Assembly (NCBI GenBank): GCA_022695795.1
Contig: MU404122.1
Coordinates: 124,001 to 188,000 of the forward strand
DNA from: Biscogniauxia marginata
Lineage: Eukaryota; Ascomycota; Sordariomycetes; Xylariales; Xylariaceae
Direction of reading: 5' to 3'
DNA length: 64,000 nt
Under the pieces are notes generated by a model, which saw only the letters and a list, made by a program, of their open reading frames with translations, had not been told where the DNA came from and did no database searches. Shown piece by piece: positions 47,795-58,627 of the stretch. Within the stretch, counting starts at the first letter, position 1. The number at the start of each line of letters is the position of its first letter. The position numbers and the translations under genes are program-made.

Positions 47795-50700
47795 ATACCC
47801 CATAAACGATGCATTTAGACCGGCGAACCGTGTTATTCTATCAAGCGAACCGGAAAATTCATTTCTTGACGATCTTTTTATACCCATGAGCCGAGCTCAA
47901 CCAGTTTCCCGAATGTACGACGCGCCAGACAAATCGGGCGAATTCGGGTCGGCTCAACCCTTACACGACTAGCCTTGCTTTCTAATGACGGTTCATGTAG
48001 ACTACGCGGCGTCCCGAGGCTTGAGGCCCGGCAGTCGAGGTTGTTTAGCGCTTTGTGATTTTGTTTTTGACGAGTTGGGGTGATCTGATGATCGCATGTA
48101 TGAGCAGTGGGAAGGGACGATATTTTGGAGTGATTGGAGCTGTATGTTGGAGTCTATGTTCGAGCATGAGTGAACAAATATTATGTGTTATAAGATTAGG
48201 GGCATGCCTTTCGCTGCCTTACAATGGATGATATCTAGCATGGGTAGACAAAAATTTACCATGACCATTGCTTATTACCTAGGCCGCATCTATACTTTAT
48301 TCAATGTTGAGGATGATTCTACCATACGTACCCAATGTTTTTACCAAAAAAACACAAGGCTTGAACTGCGGCTAGCCCCATGATTGATGCAATGTGTGCA
48401 GCTGTTTGGTGTCACTCGAGTAGAGTTTAAGATAGACGGAGTGCATGCACTACGCAGCACGGCCGTCACAAACATCCCTACATTGCTGCATAGGTGGATG
48501 CTCTGCCAAGGTTTTCTCCAGATCTCTATTGACGAATCCTCTTTCCGAATATGGGAAAAGATCTTCCAGGAGGACAAATACCCCTAACCATATCCGAGTC
48601 TCAGGATCGTGAAACGAAAGAATCCTTCCGGTTCGTCTTGGGAAGGAGGGTGGAAAATAAGGAATTGATTCTCGATTTAGATTTAGTGCATATAGAACGA
48701 AGAAAATAAAACAGATATTACTATGTACAAATAGACATGTACGTATATATTCCCCTGCACGGTAGAAATTAATGACATGACCCAAGCCGCATTCAATAGA
48801 AGCAACCGATCGAGTTCCCACCGGATAAGGATACCTACCCAACCTAGTCCACGGGGGAAAAGACCGTGCGCAATCGCACCCTTGTGATTTACTTTTTTCC
48901 TTTTCTCTCCTTATCACTTTAACTTTTTTTTTGTCTAACCTTTTTTTTTTTCCCTTACCGTTTCCCCAACCGAGCTCAGGTTTACCTAGGTTAACCATCC
49001 CACTAGCTTACCGCGTCGCCGGATTTTAGGGCACTTGATAGGAGGTACCTACCTACTACCTACCTCATACCCAGGCAGCCAGGTAGTATTAAACGCTACT
49101 ATAGGTAGTAGGTAGTAGTGAACAAATTACCGCGAATGTTGCCCTCCCCTCCCCCTTACCTGCATCCTTATATATTATTTATCTCATCTCATCTCGGTTA
49201 CATGTGTATAATACCTATAGGTCAGAAGACTTATATGTGACTTTTTTCTTTCTCTTTTTTTTTTCCCGCTCTAAGCAGGCAGCACAGCAGGCAGGCAGGC
49301 TCCCATGCGTGGGATGAGAGATACCTACCTAACCTAGTGAATATTGGCGACAAGGTCTGATTCGATTAGCCTCACCAGGGTAGGCTAGACGACGCCGGGG
49401 CCTTTCCGCGAACTGATGGGAGGGGAGCTCGGACGGTGGGGTCTCACACCGCGTACCTGCGTTAGGTACGGGACATTACCTAAGCAGAGAGAAAGAGGAA
49501 CAGAGATGTGAGAGAAGAAAGAGAAAGCGATTGAGTCTGGCAGCTTGGCATGCGCCGTACGTACATATGTACCAAAGTACAATCCCCCCCCCGGTATTAT
49601 TTATTATTACCCTTACCCAGATTAGGCTTCTTTTTTCGAAGGGTACATAATATTTCCTTTTCCTTATCCTTTGTTTCTTATTATTATTCCCTCTTCTGTC
49701 ACTAATCCATCACTGTGGATGCCGATGATGCACCACCACACTGCAGGTGAAATGAGCGCGAGACAGGAAAGACGGTCAGTTTTGCACTATACACCACTAT
49801 ACATATCTAGCGTTAACGTGAGACCACGTGGTGGCCAGATATAATCTAAACTCTAAACTAATGGATTGGGTAAGGGACTTGCAACTTCGCGTGAGAGTGG
49901 CACGGTGCTGTATACCTTAGTCGCACGAGCCTCTCTCCACGATAGTTTCGCTGTTAGTGCCTCCTATAGTACGTGTAAGTCCTTAGGTCATTTAGGTAGC
50001 GTGTAAGGCAAGCCAGCGCGGACAAATGACAGGAAGACAATAGGCAAGAGACGGGGAGACGGTGGGGTGGGGTGTCGCCGTATGACAAAATTGTGCTCGC
50101 GATGTCATCTCAGGGTTTCCCCATCTCATCTAACGGGTACGAATCGTGCTAACCTCAGTTAAGCCGACTTAGAATCCAGCCGCAGCAGCCTAACTGCTAC
50201 GAGGCTGGGCTGAAATGATAATGAGAGAAGAAAAGACAAAAGAGGCGCGGGCTAGGCCGGAGCGGATATGGGTATATGATGCAAATCGGGCCAAGCGTCT
50301 ACTCAGGTCTGCTCAGCTAAAGTAGTGTAGACTGTTCGGAAGCATTCCGAATCGAGAGCAACGCACGTAAAGTTTAGTTCAGAAAACCCCTTGGCTACCT
50401 ACTTACGCGCCTTGGGGGAGGATCCGTCTCATTTTAATTCTTGGGTTAACCAGTGCACGCGCCGTGGTTGGTACCTATCTGGGTCTCTCTTTTTTTTTCT
50501 CCTTATCGATCTGCTGAGGCTACCGTATCTCTCTTTTGCCATTACAGAATGATATCGGTAAATGTTTTGATTTCTCCCATGTTTACCTAGGTAGGTACCT
50601 AGGTATTTATCTCCGATTGTTGAGAAAGGGGCGGGGGCCTCTGCCTCTGCCCTCTGGTTCCGTCTGTCTGTCACGCGTCGATTACCGAACCAGGTTGCCG

Positions 50701-53700
50701 CGGGCTGTGGAAAGAAGATAGGAGCCTTTACCTGGCCGGATAGAATAATACAATAGCATTATTGTTGCTATTGCTAGAGCTATTGCTTGACATACAAATA
50801 CAATCCTCAATCCTCTCCTCCTTGTTTCCGGGGACTGGTCTCCTTAATCGCGCTTCATCTTAGGCGGCTTGTTGACAATTATTTTATAATCATGCCAAAT
50901 CGGAAAAGCAACCTTGATGCAGATTAGCCGGGGACTTTTGTGTCCAATCCTATACTCTGTGGGAGCCTGAGCCTGTACGTTGTGTGCGTGTGTAGTATCT
51001 GCATGCCACACAGGTACATACAGGTAATCTTATTACTCGGTTACTACCGTTGTTACCGTAACCCAAGCCTAGTTGGTCTGCCACACCGAAGTTCCTCATG
51101 ACTTTCCTCGATGGGTACCTAGTTAATGAGCTATACCTACTCCAGTGTGGTACGGAATGGTACCGAAAGGTAGGTAAGTTAGGGGCTATTTCATTATTGG
51201 AACTGCCTTGACAGAGCTCCTAATCCGTGCCGCGAGTATGCGCTTAGCCGCCGAGCTATGTTCTTACACAGGTCTATATAAGGTTGGTATTAAGGTTAGT
51301 TCGCAATTTATGCGTCAATGCTATGGTATAATGCGAGATGCGTGTCTTCGTCTCATATATTACAGCTAACGATATAGAGACGTAGGTAGTCCCAGGGGGT
51401 AAATCATTGGTACTAGATAGATCCATTGGCTAATAACCAGGTGAGACGGCAGCCATCGCACTTAGGCACGATTGACTATCTACATGCCTCCTCATCTTTA
51501 CATGCGAACTCATAGAAATACCATATGGTAGATATTTACTTCGTACGTATTTCTTTGCTGCAGATAAACATATCTAACACTTGTAAGTGAAGAGATAGTA
51601 AGAATAGTCAGCTTACTATCTACTCAGCGAGACAAAGTCTCTAGACTTGCTGATACTTACCTAACTCCTTGCTGACTATATAGTTTACGAGGAAATCCAA
51701 GATAACAGAGAGAAGGTGATGTAGAATATTAGAGATCGCAGCTATGGACCGCCACGGTTCTGCGCGCGCTTGCCGGGCTAGTAGCTGTTAGCAAGGCAGA
51801 GAGACTTGTCTGCCGATGTGTGCTCGCGGTGGCAAGGACACGTACGTCAGTACCCCTAACATGGTTCCATATCATGTAGCATGACTCTTCCTATTGTCAA
51901 TATTCCCTCGCCTCCATGTTTTACCTCGCAGAACGACGTAGATGGAGTTTGTGAAAGATGAGTCGGCCTTGGAAGTAGTTGCGATTCGAGACAATAAGTC
52001 GAAGTGCCGTATACGATGTGAGAAATGGTTGGCCTGACATATATAGCCTGAGCTAGGTTTCCTTCTCGTGTAGTCATTTATTCGCCGCTTATTCAATCCG
52101 TCGGTCCTGCAAGTAAGAGTTGCTCGGGGAAACAGATTGGAGATTCTAGAGTCGCTCCGAATATGCTTGGGTTATCTCTATCTGATGTGTGCTAGAAAAT
52201 GTGTACGCGAGCCGCTATTTGTCGGTACGGTCTCACTTAGGCATTGATGGTTCAAATGTGCTGGAGATATGCTCTGCTCTAGGACCCGTGATGGCACAAG
52301 GTTATACACCGTTGACAATGAGGCGAGTTATCTGTGAATAATACTTTCCCAGAATGTATCGATCTCAGCTCGGGTAAATTTCTAAATGGTCATAGTTCCT
52401 GGTTTCACGGGCTATTTAAGTCTGATGTAGGATGGACTCGATCCGGGAGACGAACATTGCGGTTGCTGTCACACGGAAGCGCCGCCAAGACCTGTTGATC
52501 GCGAGTCTGGTGTCTATAAGAGAACTATACGAGTGCAAAATGCATTGGAACCAACGTGCATAGGAGAATAGATGCCTCAGGCAAACAATAACGTGTATAT
52601 ATACGCAGAAGATTCCTGGATGAGATCAAGAAGAAACTTAAGACTCTTAAGGGCCTTGAGACAAAAGAGAATTGTTAGTTGAAATCGAATATCAGTTCCA
52701 AGCCCACAGCCCTTGTCACAGTTGCTAATACAGAGGAAGTACGTTTCACTCAAAAGGCAAGTCGTAGCAGAAAGAAAGCCTAGTACTCGCAACTATTTAC
52801 CTATATGAGTAGTTGTTTGAGCCGACTAGGCCTCTAAAGGTCTTCAACGAAGTAGAAAGGCATATCTATTTTCTTTTTACATACCTCCTACCTAAACTAG
52901 GGATATTTCTAGTACAATGGGATGAAAACTTTTACCTACGGCTCTATGTATCATCCATGCCGTGAACTATTGGGGCCATTCATGTCGTAGTCAGAGTATA
53001 AAGTCTCTCGCATCCAGCAAATTTCAATCGTGGTTGCGGCCCGTTGTAGTCTGTCACTTGCCTGCAGTATAGTCTTTCGTCATATTAGGACTCATTCCTC
53101 GGGCTTATATCCACTCGACGAATCAGATATGATATACCACAAAGCTTAGAGGGATCCTGGATAACCATAAACTTATCTCTGAAGTGTCTCTCGTCATGCC
53201 ATATTATCTGCATCAACCAAAGCGGTGGTGTCCTACACGTGGCGATAATTTGAAGCTAATTGATCTCCTAATTAGGTGTGTTTAAACTATCCCCATGTGT
53301 AGTATATACGCATGAAGACTTAAGAAAGGGAGAGGTAACATTTTTTGACACTGCTCGTCCTCTCTATACATAGTGAGTTACCGCCACATACTATTCATTT
53401 TTCCAAAGGGAACTTTCAATATGAGACAGAAGGGCACTCTAACTCTCTTCCACCTTTTGTATATTATATTAACTTCCACGAAAAAACTCTAGACACCTCG
53501 CTATTGGCCTTCTCAGCCTTCTAAGGTAGAAAGGAGGCATAATAGAAAAATTATAAACAGAGTGAGGAAAGTTTAGAGTCTATGAGGACGTAAAGTAAAT
53601 ATTAAAATATCAATATTTGTCACAGCCGTTACCGTGGTGAAGCTATTTGGATGAATGCGCTACCATGACCCAAATTGTCATGGCTCAAATCGAGTACTTA

Positions 53701-53735
53701 AAAACTGTATGTAGCTTGCTAGCAATGTGAGGAAG
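47795..53735. other. gene-free region with recurrent ACCTACC/TAGGTA words
   Basis: Together with the next segments this makes 8.6 kb without a recognised gene. Between 48,950 and 51,200 the words ACCTACC, GGTACCTA and TAGGTAGG recur on both strands. Examples are 49,045-49,070 against 49,103-49,118, which could pair as a hairpin, and 50,584-50,605. A short inverted repeat CAATAGCA/TGCTATTG lies at 50,751-50,773. No frame shows a domain or splice pattern. Confidence 0.5.
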
Positions 53736-53861
53736 TGTCACGGCAGTGACTAGCCAACCCCACTAAGCCACTCCGCTCCCAAGAGGGTAACAGAATACCA
53801 AATCCGCTGATTTGGCACCTTAGGTTGGCTCTTATGCTGTCACGGACGCCGTGCCGTGACA
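53736..53861. repeat. 126-bp LTR-like/foldback element, TSD GGAAG
   Basis: The ends TGTCACGGCA and TGCCGTGACA are perfect 10-bp inverted repeats in TG...CA form. Perfect GGAAG duplications flank it (53,731-53,735 and 53,862-53,866). Inside, AGCCAACC (53,752-53,759) pairs with GGTTGGCT (53,823-53,830), and CCAAATC pairs with GATTTGG (53,798-53,815) around a 4-base loop. The TG...CA ends and 5-bp duplication fit an LTR or very small LTR-derived element. It codes for nothing. Confidence 0.82.
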
Positions 53862-54346
53862 GGAAGCTTTTTTTCCTATCGTAATTTCTTTTTAACCAAG
53901 TGTCTAGGTATGCATTTATGAATAAAACAAACCTCAATGTTTCTTCTAAGATTAATAACATGTTACACGAAATAATACAGGCTGCTTTAATAGTAAATAT
54001 TTAATGAAACGTTTCGTTTATTTATCGAGATTAAATATATAACAAGATAGAAAAAGGGGAACTAAATATATTAATAAAAGTGCAATATTTAAGCCATTAA
54101 ATATGTATTATTTTGTTTTAAACTCTTTACTATGTATGATTTTAGCTAATAATGTTTTTAATGTAAATATAACTTACGAAGCGAAGCTTCAGCCTCATTT
54201 TTAAGCTACTTTGTAAATTAAGAAATAACTTACGTAATATAAGATGTGACTAGCACCGAACTATTAAATTTCCATTATATTTGAAGTATGAATGAGTCAG
54301 ATTCCTTATAATATCTAGGATCATACGAACTAGGGATTTTTTTCTA
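53862..54346. other. AT-rich island between two short repeat elements
   Basis: Bases about 53,950-54,350 are markedly AT-rich compared with both sides. No match to the gypsy, MITE or TIR sequences was found and no frame is supported. It could be a decayed insertion. Confidence 0.5.
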
Positions 54347-54351
54347 GTTCT

Positions 54352-54571
54352 TGTCACGGCTTGGCCTGGCTTGGCAACAGGACAATAGGCAATCACCCCG
54401 CCATTGTATTTACTACTAAACAATAAGGCCTGCACAAAGCCTGAAATGTATTTAGCTGCTAGAACAGCCGTTAGGGCCATTCTAGATTTTCCTTCTTCTT
54501 CATCTTTAGTATTTTCGTCAATACACCAGGAAATCGAGCAATGCCTTGAATCCCCCTGCGCTGCCATGACA
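54352..54571. repeat. 220-bp LTR-like element, TSD GTTCT, little decayed
   Basis: It begins TGTCACGGCTTGG and ends CTGCCATGACA, inverted except for one base. Perfect GTTCT duplications flank it (54,347-54,351 and 54,572-54,576). It is homologous along its length to the RIP-altered copy at 16,547-16,759, whose end keeps TGCCGTG, so the family terminus was probably TGCCGTGACA, as in the 126-bp element. A minus-strand open frame across it (54,567 to 54,250) starts inside one end and runs out the other, so it is not an independent gene. Confidence 0.85.
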
Positions 54572-54576
54572 GTTCT

Positions 54577-56355
54577 TTATATAAAAGAGGCGCACTAAAA
54601 ATAAAAGATAAATATCATTAACATAAACGGTAATTAGCTAATTTGGCGTAGCTCTTTCTATACATAGCATACGTACTTACCTATGTAATACTTTAATATT
54701 CTAGATACCTACTTATAAAACTAGGAATAATAAGCTTCTTTCAAAGCTTCAACGTACTAAATTTACATAACCCATGTTCCCTTGTCATATCCCTGAATTT
54801 TGTTCAGCTCGTCGTATAGTAGTTTAAACTCTGCGTCATGGCAAGGATTTTGATCTCATAGCTTCATAAAGATAATTTGAATGTCTTCAGTACCCTAAGC
54901 TTACTACTTCTTTCACTATAATCGTAGAAATATTACCAGAATGCGAAGCATTAGTACCCGCATCTAGTTTGTCTCTCTCTCCTACCTAAAACCCAAGATA
55001 GACATAAAACGAAGTGTCCAAAATTAGAACAGGGAAAGCGAGTATATAGATCGCTAGCTGGATCTCAGAACGTGGGATTATGACCTGGGGCACCACTTTC
55101 GGCCCGGCTAGTCATGCTCGGGGAGTAATGGCCGTCACCAAGCCCCAATAACGCACACTAGAGGCGCCTACAAAGCCATGGCCACTGAGAAGATGACATT
55201 TATGGGAGATGATCCTAATTGCACACAGGACTCCTAAAAGATATGGCTACCTAAGTAGGGCATTATTCTGCGTCACGCTGGTGAGCCCGCGCCAGTGGGG
55301 GAGGAAATCCTTCTCGTTACGACAACCTATTGCGTTGCGCAACTAAGCACAGCTGGACAGAACTGAAGTGAAACGAGAGAGAAATAAATAGAGTGTGTGT
55401 ATGATGATCACTAAATGAAGCTGAGTCGATCAGCAAAGCTAGGAGGTCTTTGTTGCCTGTCGGCTTTTCTCCCCCTAGTGGCGACTGCTGAAGCCTTCGA
55501 GTTTTACATAGAAGAGTAAGGAGGATCAGGGATTAGGGAGATCATGCATGCAAAGGTATGTAAGATTTTTAAGCATGAAGATCACCACCAAATCCTGTGG
55601 AGGAGCTGGGCAGCAGAGTAGCTGTCGCAACGAGCCGTAATGAGCCGCAGGATACATCCGATATTGTTACATTACCCTGCCACCTCGCGTTTCAAGTGCA
55701 TGGCCTACAGTTACTAGTAATCATCCTAAGTGCCTGTTAAAGAAAGAGAGGGGGTATGTCTAGGCAACTGTTATGAGGCTTTGCGAAGGACATTACCATC
55801 TTAACAGTTTTGGTACTCTATACGATAATGAAGGTAAGCTGCCAAGCGACTTAGGCATGTTAGAGGCGCTGGATAGGGGTGAGTACCTTTAGTCAGGTTT
55901 GCATCAGAATCATCACCAATTTGCAAGTGGTTGGTGTATGGGACCAGAAAGGATATTGTAGACCGTTTTGCTCCATTGCTATAAAATGAAAAATGATAAC
56001 CAGTACATGGTTGGAATACCCAAATGCCCAAATGCGTCCAGCAACAAGAAAAGTGAAAATATAATCATGAAAACATTAGCGTACATGTAGATACACCAAA
56101 GTTGCAGGGAATGTGAGCTTCTAGCTCTGCCTCTATCAAGCCACTCATCCCCCTGAAACTGCCCATCGCCCCAGTGTTCTATATGTAAAGGTTCTGTGAG
56201 AATGTACAATCTAAAAGAAGAAAAAGTAGAAGAGGATCTATAGAGAGAGTGTGTGTGAGAGAGAGAAGCCTTCGCTGAAGTGAGCCGTGTTTGCCCTCCC
56301 CTTCTCTCCTTTTTGTTATGCACGAATGAATAATGTATGTACAAAGAGTGATGTT
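54577..56355. other. intergenic, 3' flank of the GMC gene, no gene
   Basis: The sequence shortly after 54,577 is AT-rich and then ordinary. A GA/GT-rich tract lies at about 56,238-56,275 in the 3' flank of the GMC gene. No supported frame or RNA gene was seen. Confidence 0.5.
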
Positions 56356-58627
56356 TTAAATATCGGCAAGGATGTCGTCCTTGGCCTTCTCGGCCAGAAG
56401 ATGGACGGCCACGACCGGGAAGGTACCCGGGATCTTGGGGAAGGCCGAGGCGTCAACTACTCGCAGGCCATCAATACCACGGACGCGGAACTGGCCGTCG
56501 AGCACAGCGTTGGGGTCGTCGTCGGCGCCAATGGGGGCCGAGCACGAGGCGTGGTGACCCCAGGCCTCGTCAACAATCCACTGCTTCAGGTCCTCGTCGG
56601 TGACGATGTCGGCCGGGGGCCAGATGCGCTCAAACTCTCCGTCAATAGGGGTGATGTTTTCGTAGAAACTCATGGCCAGCTTCATGCCCTCGACCAGCGC
56701 CTGGATATCCTTCTCAGCGGCCTCGGCAGTCTGACCCTCGTACAAGTTGTGGAAGTTGATCAGTGGGGTATCACGCGGGTTGGTGCTCGTAAGCTCGACA
56801 GTGCCAGCGTTGTTGGTGGTGTGAGCCTTGAGGACGAGCCACGACCAGTGGTTCTTGGCATCGGGAGTAGCTGCGGTCGTCGAGAAGCCGGGGAAGAAGC
56901 CCTGAAAGAGAGCAGGGAAACCACCGAGCCAGAGATCGTGCTCACCGTCGGCGACGGATGAAGATGTGAAAACACCCATAGGCAGACCGTTGGAGGCGTA
57001 GGTTCCCTTCTCGGCATCGTGGTTGTCAGGGTTGGAGTAACGAGCCCAGCAAGGGTCGTCCTCAGTACCGAGGTAAGTACATTCCAGGATACGGGTGAAG
57101 TTGCTGGTGGCGTCAGCGGAGACACCGACCTCAAGCCGGTCTTGCAGGTTCTTGCCGACACCGGGTAGGTCCAAAACAACGGGGATATCAAATCTCTCGA
57201 GTTCTTCCTTGGGACCAACACCAGAAAGCTTAAGAATCTGGGGGGTGTTGAAGGCACCACCGGAGACAATGACTTCGCGAGAGGCAGAGATAGAACCGGG
57301 AACACCGCTGTCCTCAGTAAGGCTGGAGCGTGGGTCGGCTCTGTACAGGGCCTCGCCGTACAGGTAGTCGATACCGGTCGCCTTAGGCTTGGTGCCAGTT
57401 GTGTCGAAGTTGACCTTGGTGACAAGTGTGTGCAGAGCGACGTCGAGTTGATACTTCTTGGTTCCGTTGGGGTAAGTGGCGGTGGCGACATCGTAGACGT
57501 AGTCACGCGGGGACGATCGCCTATAGTCGGGAGTGGTCAGGGTCATTGGGAGACGAGCCATCACCGTCTTGCTGTCACGGTCAGGGGTGTCCTTGTTGAT
57601 GTCCCACTCTAGTATTCCGGCAAGGGCATCAGTGATTTCGCCGGTCACATTGAGCGGTAGCAGCTAGTAAAATGCGTCAGTCTGGGGTATCAACAGGAAA
57701 TAAAGACTAAGATACTCACTGTTTCGGCGATGTTGCCAACCTCGGCGATAAGCTCAGTGGTAACATTCTCAATAGCGGCACTTATAGCATCCGTATCGAC
57801 ACCGAGAGCCTTAGCTGCACCGATAATAGCAGACAAGATCTTCAGGTCCTGGGCACCCACAGCAGGAGGGACGACCGCCATGCCAAGCCACCCATCAGTT
57901 CCGTGATCTTTAGTGTCTTCTTCCGGTAGGGGGTACATGACATTCTCAATCTTCTTCCAGTAGTTTCTCATGTTTTCGGCATCCCAGTTCTCGTCACCGG
58001 TGATCTCCTTGATGTAGTTCCAGTCGTTTGCGGTGGGCAGAACACCAACGAGGGCGTTGTGTTCGGAGCAGCCGCCGAGGCCACCGTACCGCGGGTAGAA
58101 GTTACCAAGAATCTCGGAACCCTCAGGGGGGTTGACGCCGGAGTACATATCACCAGATGGAGTTCGCCATGTGAGCTTGCGATCTCTTAGGGCTTGAGTC
58201 TCATTCGAGTAGTGGTGCGTGTAGAAACCCCAGCTAACTTCGTTTCTCTCCGAGGCCGAGAAACTCAGGGCAGGGCTTTCAACCTCACGGAGGTGGCCGT
58301 AGTCACCACCGGCCTCAACAAGCAACACACTATGGCCAGCGACGGCCAGCTCAGCAGCAAGAGGGGCGCCGCCAGCACCGGAACCGATGACAATGTATTC
58401 GTAGGTCTTGTTCGATGAAGGTGGGCTAGCCGTGAGGGCTGGCCCAGTTTGGGGAAAGTTGTTCTGCTGAGGAGTACGAGGGACGAGGACATCAATACCA
58501 TTCGCTCCAGCTCTGTATATAATCATTAGTTTGAGCTCTAATTTCTAAGCACTAAGGTTATCACTTACCCAGCTTCGGTGTACTGGGCCAACGCGCTAAT
58601 CAGCGCAAGATAGGAAAAGGACTTCAT
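56356..58627 (-). CDS. secreted GMC-family FAD oxidoreductase
   Basis: Exons 58,627-58,569, 58,512-57,720 and 57,663-56,356 give 719 residues, somewhat long for the family (usually 550-650). The introns are 56 bp each, GTAAGT...ACAG and GTGAGT...CTAG. GMC enzymes oxidise alcohols or sugars with FAD. A signal peptide (residues 1-19, SYLALISALAQYTEA) points to secretion. The FAD-binding motif GSGAGG is at 63-68 with EAGGD about 20 residues on. GGAFNTPQILKLSGVGP and DLPGVGKNLQDR are the second GMC signature and its neighbour. Near the C-terminus are GHHASCSAPIG with the catalytic histidine, LDGQFRVRGIDGLRVVDASAFP and the final helix HLLAEKAKDDIL. A His or Asn at the usual second catalytic position (after IPG) is not evident, as in some fungal subgroups. 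The substrate is unknown. Confidence 0.9.

Noticed and set aside
54250..54567. 105-codon minus-strand frame as a small gene
   Set aside because: Most of it lies in the 220-bp LTR-like repeat; it starts near one terminus and reads out of the other, and the second repeat copy does not preserve it.
56287..56961. 224-codon plus-strand frame and a 248-codon minus frame (56,760-57,506) over the GMC gene
   Set aside because: Both are alternative frames of the GMC coding exon, which carries the conserved motifs.
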